Part shown: positions 1-6,298 of the stretch, one piece after another | How the letters are laid out: each line of letters begins with the position of its first letter | Position numbering within the stretch: position 1 is the first letter of the stretch | From: an uncultured Collinsella sp. | GTDB taxonomy: Bacteria > Actinomycetota > Coriobacteriia > Coriobacteriales > Coriobacteriaceae | Direction of reading: 5' to 3' | Length of the DNA stretch: 8,400 bases | NCBI GenBank assembly: GCA_902495155.1 | Contig: CABUWD010000088.1 | Span: forward strand, 1-8,400 | Notes under the pieces: generated by a model | What the model was told of the DNA's origin: nothing | The model's database searches: none | Seen by the model: only the letters and a program-made list of their open reading frames with translations | Made by a program: the position numbers and the translations under genes

Positions 1-2171
1 ATAATGTCGCGCAGGCGCTCGTCGCGCTTCTCGATGGGCACGGTGCGGTCGAGTGAACGGTAGGCCTCGGCTAGGTAGCGCAGCAGAATGCCCTCGGAGC
101 GGGCGATGCCGAGCTTTTGAATGTAGCCCTTAAAATCGCTCGCGCCTTCCAGCATATCGCGCAGGACGCTCTTGGGAGAGAGCTGATAGTCGTTTGCCCA
201 GGGCACTTCCTGGCAGTACTTGTCAAAGGCGCCGTCGAGCAAATTCTCGAGCGGCTTTTCGTACGTGACGTCTTGAATGCGCTCCAAGCGCTCCTCATAC
301 TCGACGCCGTCAGCCTTCATTTCGGCCATCGCGCGGTCGCGCGCGGCGCGCTCCTGTGCGCGCAGCACCTGCTTGGGGTCCTCGAGCGTTGCCTCGACCA
401 TCGAGATTAGATCCATGGTATAGGTCTCGCTCTCGGGATCGAGCAGCTCCAACGCGGCAAGCAAGAACGGCGAGAGTGGCTGATCGAGCGCGAAGTCCTC
501 GGGCAGATCGACCGTCAGCGCATAGTCGATGTCCGGTGCGGCGTCAGCCGGGGCGTCGGGTGCGGGCGGCACCTCGGTGCGAACGACGACGCCGGAATCG
601 ATGAGCGTGGCGAAGATTTCGTCGGCGCGAACCTCGAGCTTGGCCTTTTCCTCGGGGGTCTGCAAGCTCGTCTCGATGAGGTCGTGTACGCGGGCTCGGG
701 CATCGCCGCCCTGCTCGACCACGCTAATCACCATGGAGTGCGTGATGCGCAGGCGCGGCTTAAGCGTCTCGGGCTGCGTCTCAATCAGGCGCTCAAAGGT
801 CTGCTTGTTCCAGGTGACAAAACCCTCGGGGGCTTTTTTCTTTTTAATCTTACGGAGTTTTTTGGGGTCGTCGCCCGCCTTGGCCATGAGCTTGGCGTTC
901 TCGATCTCGTGCTCCGGGGCCTCGGCGATTACCATGCCCTCGGTATCGAAGCCCGAGCGGCCGGCGCGACCGGCAATCTGATGGAACTCACGGGCGCGCA
1001 GGCGACGCATCTTGTAGCCGTCGAACTTGGTGAGCGCGGTGAGCACCACGGTGTGGATGGGTACGTTGATGCCGACGCCGAGCGTATCGGTGCCGCAGAT
1101 GACGGGCAGCAGGCCCTGCTGCGCCAAGCGTTCGACCAGGAGGCGATAGCGCGGCAACATGCCAGCATGGTGCACGCCGACGCCGCATCCAAGCAGGCGT
1201 TTGAGAATCTTACCAAAGGCCGTCGAGAAGCTCGTTCCCTTTGCTGCTTCTTTGATGGCCTCGCGTTGCTCCTTGCTGGCGATGCCAAAATTGGCGAGCG
1301 ACTGTGCCGTCGCAAGGGCGGCATCCTGGCTAAAGTGCACGATATAGAGCGGGGCCTCGCCGCGGCGCATGGCGAGCTCGACCGTGCCCTCGAGGGAGGT
1401 CGTCACATAGTCGTAGCTCAGCGGAACAGGACGCGGGGCGTCGACAACCAAGTCGCAAGCAGCGCCGGTGTGTTCCTCGAGCGAGGCGGCGATCGCGGTG
1501 ACATCGCCGAGCGTGGCGCTCATGAGCATAAACTGCGTGTGGGGCAGGGTGAGCAGCGGCACCTGCCAGGCCCAGCCACGGTCGGGGTCGGCAAAGTAGT
1601 GGAACTCGTCCATGGCCACGCAGCCCACGTCGGCGCCCTCGCCCTCGCGCAGTGCATCGTTGGCAAGGATTTCGGCCGTGCAGCAGATGATGGGCGCCTT
1701 GGTGTTGATATGCGTATCGCCGGTGATCATGCCGACGTTATCGCGGCCGAGCACCTGCACAAGGTCGAAAAACTTCTCGCTGACCAGAGCCTTGATAGGA
1801 GCCGTGTAGTAGCAGCGCTTGCCCTGCGCCATGCCCATAAAGAGCATGCCCAGCGCGACAAGCGACTTGCCCGATCCGGTCGGTGTTCCCAAAATGACAT
1901 GGTCACCGGCGGCTAGATCCATGAGGGCTTCTTCTTGGTGATCCCACAGCTCAATGCCGCGATCGCTTGTCCATTCAAAGAAGCGTTCGAAGGCTTGATC
2001 GGGCGTGAGCCATGGTTCGGGCTCACTGCCGTCCTCGGGCTCCCACCAGGTGGGGGAGAGCGCGCCGAGCGAGCCGAACTCTGCCTCGGTTCCCGTGCCG
2101 CCCGAGAATGAGCTGGCGGCCCCGGCGCCGGAGACGGTGCTGGCGGCGGTATCTGTCGTGGTCTGTGCCAT
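1..2171 (-). CDS. Ski2-like DExH-box RNA helicase, DUF3516 type (3' end beyond the window)
   Basis: Likely an ATP-dependent cytoplasmic RNA helicase of superfamily II, acting in RNA turnover or remodelling. In the 723 visible residues the motifs come in order: Walker A GTPTGSGKS (95-103), Walker B/DExH box as DEFH (188-191), motif III SAT (218-220), HHAGMLP (334-340), motif V GTDTLGVGIN (360-369) and motif VI QIAGRAGR (398-405). A Lys-rich stretch follows (437-447), then a long acidic and helical region fitting the DUF3516 C-terminal domain seen in actinobacterial helicases. The first 50 residues are Ser/Ala/Gly/Glu-rich and probably disordered. The ATG at 2171 has a purine-rich but modest ribosome site (GAGAGAAAG). 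A possible -10 (CATAAT, 2205-2210 on the minus strand) lies upstream without a clear -35. The stop codon lies beyond the left edge. The helicase call is firm; the RNA substrate is unknown. Confidence 0.93.
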   Translation of the reverse strand, partial: MAQTTTDTAASTVSGAGAASSFSGGTGTEAEFGSLGALSPTWWEPEDGSEPEPWLTPDQAFERFFEWTSDRGIELWDHQEEALMDLAAGDHVILGTPTGSGKSLVALGMLFMGMAQGKRCYYTAPIKALVSEKFFDLVQVLGRDNVGMITGDTHINTKAPIICCTAEILANDALREGEGADVGCVAMDEFHYFADPDRGWAWQVPLLTLPHTQFMLMSATLGDVTAIAASLEEHTGAACDLVVDAPRPVPLSYDYVTTSLEGTVELAMRRGEAPLYIVHFSQDAALATAQSLANFGIASKEQREAIKEAAKGTSFSTAFGKILKRLLGCGVGVHHAGMLPRYRLLVERLAQQGLLPVICGTDTLGVGINVPIHTVVLTALTKFDGYKMRRLRAREFHQIAGRAGRSGFDTEGMVIAEAPEHEIENAKLMAKAGDDPKKLRKIKKKKAPEGFVTWNKQTFERLIETQPETLKPRLRITHSMVISVVEQGGDARARVHDLIETSLQTPEEKAKLEVRADEIFATLIDSGVVVRTEVPPAPDAPADAAPDIDYALTVDLPEDFALDQPLSPFLLAALELLDPESETYTMDLISMVEATLEDPKQVLRAQERAARDRAMAEMKADGVEYEERLERIQDVTYEKPLENLLDGAFDKYCQEVPWANDYQLSPKSVLRDMLEGASDFKGYIQKLGIARSEGILLRYLAEAYRSLDRTVPIEKRDERLRDI

Positions 2172-2480
2172 GTGGTTGCTTTCTCTCGCGATTGTCCGCC
2201 AACTATTATGGCGTAGCGGCGGCGCGGGGTGCCAGCGCGCGAGAAAATGCAGGAAATGGGCGTTCTACCCAGCCGTTTGGTGCAGTTGCCGGCTAAGTGA
2301 GTAGACTTTTTGCGATGTCGCGAGCACATGGCTTTTGCGCAAGGGCTCTATCTGCGGTTTTAGTTTTCGTTATGCGGGTTGTGCTTGGCTGTTGCAAAAA
2401 AGTCTACTCACTTAGGTTTGAGGGTCGTTCGCTGGCGCCTATTTTCACTTGTTTGCCGACGCCGCGACCATCAGAAGCCC
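2172..2480. other. Gene-free intergenic region between trmB and the helicase gene
   Basis: No reading frame here looks real. The stretch lies downstream of trmB and upstream of the helicase, both on the minus strand. It holds the long inverted repeat described separately (2293-2415) and a weak possible -10 for the helicase (2205-2210). I see no strong intrinsic terminator after trmB, so read-through from trmB into the helicase gene is possible. Confidence 0.7.
2293..2415. repeat. Long inverted repeat, two 21/22-nt arms around an 80-nt centre
   Basis: The left arm (2293-2313) begins CTAAGTGAGTAGACTTTTT. The right arm (2394-2415) is its reverse complement, with a single difference: six A instead of five T in the homopolymer. 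Both poly-T tracts point inward. The spacer 2314-2393 has no recognisable gene. I see no target-site duplication at the outer edges (left flank ends GG, right flank begins GT), so a transposed element is not shown. Each arm contains a short dyad, AAGT and ACTT around 6 nt. RNA crossing the region in either direction could fold a stem of about 20 bp. It could be paired regulator sites, a dispersed repeat, or a structured leader of the helicase mRNA. Confidence 0.85.
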
Positions 2481-3320
2481 CTAGGACCCCTGCGGCAGGC
2501 GTTTTTTGCCTTTGCGAGCACGGTTTCTAAAGTTCTCGACGGCTTCTTCCATGCCCAGGGGTACATAGGTGAGCTCATCGAGGTTTTCGGGCAGGTAGCA
2601 GGCAAGGCTTTGCTCCTGCGCGCGGCCCGCCGCGAGCTGCTCTTCGATGGGTTCCGCGCCGGGCGTAGCGCAAATGCCATAGACGGCGGCACCCATCTCG
2701 CGCGTGCGGCGCTCGTACTCGGTCTCGGGATGCTCGGGATGGTCGCGGCGGACGTCGTCGCTTACCCAAAGCGTATCGTAGCCGGCCGCGGCAAACTGTC
2801 CCAGGGCGTAATCGCGCAACGGCTTGCTATCGGTGCGCAGTGTGACGGTAGCGCCGGCTGCAAAGAGCGGGCGGTAGAGCATCAGATGGTCGACATGGAC
2901 GAGTCGTTTTTTAGCGTACTTGGCCTTGGGCTGCGGCGTGGGAAAGTTAATGGTGATGGCATCGAGCTCGCCTGCGGCAAACAGCCGTGGCAGCGATGCG
3001 GCGCCTCGGGGCAGGACGAGTGCGTTGGATAGCCCCTGTTCGCAGATTTTCTGCGCGGCATAGGCGATGCAGATGGGCTCTTGGTCCATGCCGATAAAGA
3101 GCGTGTTTGGCTCGTGGGCCGCGCGCTCTACAAGATACGTTCCCTTGCCGCAGCCAAGATCCAGGTGAAGGTGCTCGAAGGGCTTGCTGCCTGCGGGCGC
3201 ACAGGCCTTGCGCCAATCTCCGGCATAAGCCTCGGGGTTTGTCTCAATCGCATCGGCGTAGCGTTCCAGGCGCTCCTCGAGCACAAAGTTCTTAGGCGTG
3301 CGAACGTGGACGGCTCCCAT
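2481..3320 (-). CDS. trmB: TrmB-family tRNA (guanine-N7)-methyltransferase, divergent
   Basis: The TrmB family transfers a methyl group from S-adenosylmethionine to N7 of guanosine 46 in the tRNA variable loop. Of 279 residues, the SAM-binding glycine loop LDLGCGKGTYL is at 53-63, followed by the acidic GMDQ (77-80). The family signature appears as NFPTPQPKAKYAKKRL (125-140), then LRTDSKPLRDY (161-171) and TEYERR (200-205). The usual signature is close to FPDPWPKxRHxKRR, so Asp, Trp and His are replaced by Thr128, Gln130 and Tyr135. About 74 residues follow TEYERR, longer than the usual short tail, and end in a basic stretch. The ATG at 3320 has AAGGAG 4 nt upstream. A TTGACG box and an inverted repeat (GGAACG and CGTTCC, 3343-3364) precede it. 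The family call is good, but activity at G46 is less certain. Confidence 0.85.
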   Translation of the reverse strand: MGAVHVRTPKNFVLEERLERYADAIETNPEAYAGDWRKACAPAGSKPFEHLHLDLGCGKGTYLVERAAHEPNTLFIGMDQEPICIAYAAQKICEQGLSNALVLPRGAASLPRLFAAGELDAITINFPTPQPKAKYAKKRLVHVDHLMLYRPLFAAGATVTLRTDSKPLRDYALGQFAAAGYDTLWVSDDVRRDHPEHPETEYERRTREMGAAVYGICATPGAEPIEEQLAAGRAQEQSLACYLPENLDELTYVPLGMEEAVENFRNRARKGKKRLPQGS

Positions 3321-3342
3321 GAGGCTCCTTGGTCATAAGTAT

Positions 3343-3364
3343 GGAACGCATAGCTGCACGTTCC
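3343..3364. promoter_or_regulatory. Small inverted repeat in the trmB 5' region
   Basis: GGAACG and CGTTCC flank a 10-nt centre that contains a further GCA and TGC pairing. It lies 23 nt upstream of the trmB ATG, between a TTGACG box and a CATACT hexamer on the minus strand. Those two are 20 nt apart, too wide for a standard promoter. It could be an operator or a leader hairpin; support is limited. Confidence 0.35.
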
Positions 3365-3376
3365 GTCAATGGATTG

Positions 3377-3402
3377 AAAAAGGGCGGGCATAGTTTGCCC
3401 GG
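3377..3402 (-). terminator. Intrinsic terminator after the Trm9-like gene
   Basis: Read on the minus strand, a stem CGGGCA/TGCCCG with a 5-nt loop (3385-3401) is followed by CCC and then five T (3377-3381). It sits about 37 nt past the stop codon of the methyltransferase gene. It would separate that transcript from trmB, which starts 57 nt further on. Confidence 0.7.
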
Positions 3403-3438
3403 AAGATGCGGTGCGGCTCGGCGGCGAGTCGTCGATGC

Positions 3439-4311
3439 CTACAGGCGCTTGAGAATCACATAGCGGTTGAGCTCGCCGCTACGACCGTCGGCATGGAAGC
3501 GCTCAAGCTCACGCACGGGGACCTCGCCGCTCTTGTAGAACGTACGGACGCCGCGCACCAGGTCGGTGATCTGCTGATCGTCAAAGTGATGGCAATAGCG
3601 GTAGGCGTGGCGGTCGTTTTGCCAGCCAATGAGGTGGTCGCCGGCTTCAAACTGGGCGGAATCGTAACCCTCAAACGGCGGGGTGAGCTCGGCGCGGGCT
3701 TCGGCGCGAACAGCCTTGCGCGCCATGCGCTCGTCGTTCATAAACTCCCAAAAGCTGATGGCGATGATGCCGCCCGGGCGCGTCTGGCGCACCAGGGCGT
3801 CGAGCACGCGTACACGGTACTCGCACGACGGCACATGGTGCATAAAGCCAAAGCAGACCGAGATGTCGGCGAGCGGGGCGTCGAAAAGCACGTCGGGCGT
3901 CTCGGCGGGGTTGAGCTTCATAAGGGCGTCGAGCACGTCGAGTTCCTGGAAGTGCAGGTTGGGAATGCGCAGCGCGTGGCCATGTGCATCGATGGCCAGG
4001 TCTTGGCACGAGTCGACACCATAGAACTCAAACGGGCAGCTGGCATCTGCCGAGGGGTTTGCGCCATCGACGCCCTTGGCGGCAAGTGCGCCGCCGGCGG
4101 CAAAGTTCTCGAATCGCATATTGCCACAGGCAAGATCGAAGACGCGGACGGGATGCTCGATCGTGGCGACGTCGAGCTGTTCGAGCGCGATATCCATGGT
4201 GCGTACCCAGCCGGGCCACGGGGCCTGGCGCGTATCGGAAAAGGAAGCGGAGTGCTCGCGATAGAACGTGTTGTTGAGCTGGATGAGCGATGAGGCGAAA
4301 TCGCGGTTCAC
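3439..4311 (-). CDS. Trm9/ALKBH8-like class I SAM-dependent methyltransferase
   Basis: Probably a tRNA methyltransferase related to Trm9, which in eukaryotes methylates 5-carboxymethyluridine at wobble position 34. Counting from the upstream ATG (4359), the N-terminal FYREHSASFSDTRQAPWP (32-49) matches the Trm9/ALKBH8 pattern VYxxIAxHFSxTRxxPWP. SAM-site motifs follow: FDLACGN (74-80), YGVDSCQDL (113-121), ADISVCFGFMHH (164-175) and RPGG (194-197). Late HAYRYCHHF (251-259) and a final YVILKR fit the RYYHxF and VILxK elements of ALKBH8. I place the start at GTG 4311 (290 aa), because GGAGGGAG lies 9 nt upstream (4321-4328), while the ATG at 4359 has no good ribosome site and overlaps a possible -10. 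No Trm112-like partner is visible. The methyltransferase call is firm; the Trm9 link is from recalled motifs and wobble-U activity is inferred. Confidence 0.78.
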   Translation of the reverse strand: MNRDFASSLIQLNNTFYREHSASFSDTRQAPWPGWVRTMDIALEQLDVATIEHPVRVFDLACGNMRFENFAAGGALAAKGVDGANPSADASCPFEFYGVDSCQDLAIDAHGHALRIPNLHFQELDVLDALMKLNPAETPDVLFDAPLADISVCFGFMHHVPSCEYRVRVLDALVRQTRPGGIIAISFWEFMNDERMARKAVRAEARAELTPPFEGYDSAQFEAGDHLIGWQNDRHAYRYCHHFDDQQITDLVRGVRTFYKSGEVPVRELERFHADGRSGELNRYVILKRL

Positions 4312-4357
4312 GGCGCGGAACTCCCTCCGTTGGCGGTGCGGAATAAACAGTACGACC

Positions 4358-4387
4358 ATACTACCGTTAACGCCGCAACGGGGACAA
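4358..4387 (-). promoter_or_regulatory. Candidate promoter for the Trm9-like gene (proximal)
   Basis: On the minus strand TTGTCC (4382-4387) and TAGTAT (4358-4363) are 18 nt apart, each matching the sigma-70 consensus at four of six positions. Transcription would start near 4351, giving a leader of about 40 nt to the GTG at 4311 and excluding the ATG at 4359. Confidence 0.35.
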
Positions 4388-4431
4388 CCAAGCTACGGGT
4401 CATTGCTTTGTTTGGACACATTTCCGCAGCT

Positions 4432-4460
4432 CATATGCGCCCGCAACCGCCGGTTGTCAA
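4432..4460 (-). promoter_or_regulatory. Candidate promoter for the Trm9-like gene (distal)
   Basis: On the minus strand a perfect -35 TTGACA (4455-4460) is followed after 17 nt by CATATG (4432-4437), a weak -10. The spacer contains an 11-bp palindrome, AACCG-C-CGGTT (4445-4455), a possible operator. The spacing is ideal but the -10 is poor. Confidence 0.4.
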
Positions 4461-4514
4461 AAATCTCACTAGAATAGGTGGCATGCTTTTGGCGGTGGCG
4501 GATAGATTTTTAAC
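4456..4514. repeat. Inverted repeat in the divergent control region
   Basis: GTCAAAAATCT (4456-4466) and AGATTTTTAAC (4504-4514) are inverted copies with one mismatch in 11, separated by 37 nt. They sit between the Trm9-like gene and the XRE regulator gene, and the left arm overlaps the distal -35. They could be paired sites for the adjacent regulator. A perfect AAGGCGCCTT palindrome lies just to the right (4520-4529). I see no convincing plus-strand promoter for the regulator. Confidence 0.55.
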
Positions 4515-4578
4515 TGTGCAAGGCGCCTTAAGAACAAAAGCGGTCCGGCGGTACGGCTGGCATCACATAGGAGGAACC

Positions 4579-5301
4579 ATGAATGTAGAAACTGCGCAGC
4601 GGCTCGCCGACCTTCGCCGCAGCAAAGGCTTTAGTCAAGAAGGACTGGCACGAAAGCTGGGACTGTCGCGCCAGGCGGTCAGTAAATGGGAGCGCGCGGA
4701 GAGCTCGCCCGATACCGAGAACCTGATCTCGCTCGCCAAACTCTATGGTGTGAGCCTGGACGAGCTGCTCAATCCGAGCGACGAGATCGAGGACGATATC
4801 GAGTTTGAGAACGAGGACCGCGCTCGTCAGCGCGAGGCCGAGGCGGCAGAGCGCGCCCGCACCCATGAGGCGGCGGCGCGCGCCACCGAGGCGGCAACGC
4901 AGGCAAGTGACGCGGCAGCCAAGGCGGCGCAGGCGGCAAGCTGGAGTGCGCAGGCTGCCAATGCGGCGACGGCTCAGGTGACGGGTACCGGTGCGGCTGG
5001 TCCGACTCCGGTGAAGGGTCCGTTCCAGTCATTCCCGTATTGGGCCGTGTGCTGGCTGCTGTTCTTTTTACTGATGTTCCTGTTTGGTGCCGGCCCCTTT
5101 GCTGCGCTGATCTTCTTCACGATTCCCATCTATCACTGGGTGGCGCGTGCACTCGATGGCGATTGGGCGCGCGGGGATATTCAGGTTGGTCCGGCACCGG
5201 TGGCGGTCAGGGCCCAGGGGAAGGATACTTCTGCGGAACCTGATGCTGACGTGGCTACCGCGGCCACCGCTGAGCCATGTGCCAAAGAAGGTGACGAATG
5301 A
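4579..5301 (+). CDS. Membrane-anchored XRE-family HTH transcriptional regulator
   Basis: Predicted DNA-binding regulator tethered to the cytoplasmic membrane, 240 residues. An XRE/Cro-type helix-turn-helix covers about 7-62, with recognition core FSQEGLARKLGLSRQAVSKW (18-37). An acidic patch follows (66-80), then an Ala/Glu/Gln-rich helical linker (82-133) that could form a coiled coil, a short Gly/Pro hinge, and a hydrophobic segment (153-190) long enough for two membrane passes in a hairpin. The tail is Ala- and acid-rich. The start is ATG 4579, with AGGAGG at 4569-4574. The frame stays open upstream to 4330, but that part has no HTH homology and no ribosome site. Its stop overlaps the next ATG (ATGA), so the two genes are translationally coupled and probably work together. 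The inverted repeat upstream suggests autoregulation, which is inferred. Confidence 0.9.
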   Translation: MNVETAQRLADLRRSKGFSQEGLARKLGLSRQAVSKWERAESSPDTENLISLAKLYGVSLDELLNPSDEIEDDIEFENEDRARQREAEAAERARTHEAAARATEAATQASDAAAKAAQAASWSAQAANAATAQVTGTGAAGPTPVKGPFQSFPYWAVCWLLFFLLMFLFGAGPFAALIFFTIPIYHWVARALDGDWARGDIQVGPAPVAVRAQGKDTSAEPDADVATAATAEPCAKEGDE

Positions 5302-6200
5302 TGAAGCTTTCGCATGAATCCAAGCTGCGCCTGGGCGTCGGCATCGGAGCGTTTGTACTGATTATCGGGCTTGTTTTTGGCGTTTCGCGGACTTTGATTC
5401 ATTTTGATGGCCCGTGGGATCTCGACGATGTTATACCCGGCTTGTCCGGTATGGACGATGTGGTTGATGACGACGATTTTATGAACGATGGCGGTAACTA
5501 TTCCGCTCGGCCTCAGCAGCTTTCGTGTACGACCTTTGATGCCGATGAGTTTCGCTACCTCGATTTCGATATCGATGCGGCTACGGTGGACGTCAAGGTT
5601 ATTGATGGTAACAAGGCTCGCGTTATCGAGCGGGGACGCGTTGCCAATGGTATGGATGCCTCCAAGGCCGCGACGCAGAACATCGCATCCGTCGAGGACT
5701 CGACGCTCAAGGTTTCCCAGTTTGGAAGTGATGACGGTAAGGCAATCGATCGCTCAGTTACGGTCGAGCTGCCGCGCCGTGTTGCCGAACATCTGAAGGG
5801 AGTCAACGCGCACGTGGGCTCGGGTGATCTGCAGATTGCCGGTGTCACCTGTGATGGTTTCGACCTTTTCCTGGGTGCGGGAGATGTAGAGTTTGCGGGC
5901 AGCGTGACTGATGCGCTCAGTGCTGAGGTCGGTTCGGGCGATGTGACGTTCGAGCTCTACCAGGCCCCCGCGAAGTCGATGGACGTGAGTGTGGGCTCGG
6001 GCGATGTGGAGATGATGGTTCCGAACTCGACGGGCTTTAAGGCGAGCCTTACCTTGGGCAGCGGCGACTTCGAGAGCGATTTCCTTCCGCTTGGCTACGA
6101 CGGCGAGACCATTTTGAATCTTGAATTCGATAACGGCGATAAGTCTGCTACGTATCGTTTTGAGGTCGGTTCGGGCGACATGTCATTTAATTCAGAGTGA
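5298..6200 (+). CDS. Membrane-anchored DUF4097-like beta-solenoid protein
   Basis: A 300-residue protein with a basic N-terminus and one membrane segment (about 11-33), so the C-terminal part should lie outside the membrane. An Asp-rich spacer (41-65) leads into a domain of alternating beta strands like DUF4097 adhesin-head proteins. Its mark is a ladder of Gly-x-Gly-Asp turns: GSGD at 174, GAGD at 193, then GSGD at 212, 233, 254 and 291. Steps are 19 to 21 residues, except for a 37-residue gap where NGDK (279) may be a degenerate rung. The start is ATG 5298 or the adjacent ATG 5301, with AAGGTGA upstream; the first overlaps the regulator's stop codon. XRE or PadR regulators with DUF4097 proteins are a known arrangement in Gram-positive bacteria. 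The function is unknown; envelope sensing or protection is a guess. Confidence 0.82.
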   Translation: MMKLSHESKLRLGVGIGAFVLIIGLVFGVSRTLIHFDGPWDLDDVIPGLSGMDDVVDDDDFMNDGGNYSARPQQLSCTTFDADEFRYLDFDIDAATVDVKVIDGNKARVIERGRVANGMDASKAATQNIASVEDSTLKVSQFGSDDGKAIDRSVTVELPRRVAEHLKGVNAHVGSGDLQIAGVTCDGFDLFLGAGDVEFAGSVTDALSAEVGSGDVTFELYQAPAKSMDVSVGSGDVEMMVPNSTGFKASLTLGSGDFESDFLPLGYDGETILNLEFDNGDKSATYRFEVGSGDMSFNSE

Positions 6201-6225
6201 CGGGCGGTTATCGAAGACTTATATA
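6197..6225 (+). promoter_or_regulatory. Candidate elp3 promoter
   Basis: GTGACG (6197-6202, over the stop codon of the preceding gene) and TATATA (6220-6225) are 17 nt apart, each matching consensus at four of six positions. Transcription would begin near 6232, placing the hairpin at 6248-6278 in the elp3 leader. The strength is uncertain. Confidence 0.4.
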
Positions 6226-6247
6226 CCATAGCTGCGCTGTTTGATGG

Positions 6248-6287
6248 AGGCGTCGGAGCCGTGACGGGCTCCGACGCCTTTGCCTTT
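6248..6287 (+). terminator. Strong intrinsic terminator or leader attenuator before elp3
   Basis: A perfect 13-bp stem, AGGCGTCGGAGCC with its complement (6248-6260 and 6267-6279) and a 6-nt loop, is followed by a T-rich tail (TTTGCCTTT). It can end the regulator/DUF4097 transcript. Only 11 nt separate the tail from the elp3 ATG, so no promoter fits between them. Transcription of elp3 must therefore start upstream and pass through it. Confidence 0.85.
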
Positions 6288-6298
6288 ACAATGGGGTC

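Noticed and set aside
684..1916. A 410-codon open frame on the plus strand opposite the helicase
   Set aside because: It lies opposite a frame with all helicase motifs in order. Its translation has no recognisable domain, and long antisense frames are expected in GC-rich DNA.
2293..2415. Reading the inverted repeat as a simple rho-independent terminator or a proven MITE
   Set aside because: The 80-nt centre is too long for a terminator loop and the T-runs lie inside the arms. No target-site duplication is seen, and no other copy is present in the window.
3406..4293. A 295-codon plus-strand frame opposite the Trm9-like gene
   Set aside because: The minus strand encodes clear methyltransferase motifs; the plus frame shows no family pattern or ribosome site.
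4330..4578. N-terminal extension of the XRE regulator to an upstream ATG
   Set aside because: The extension has no ribosome site and overlaps the divergent promoter region. ATG 4579 has AGGAGG just upstream and starts right before the HTH domain.
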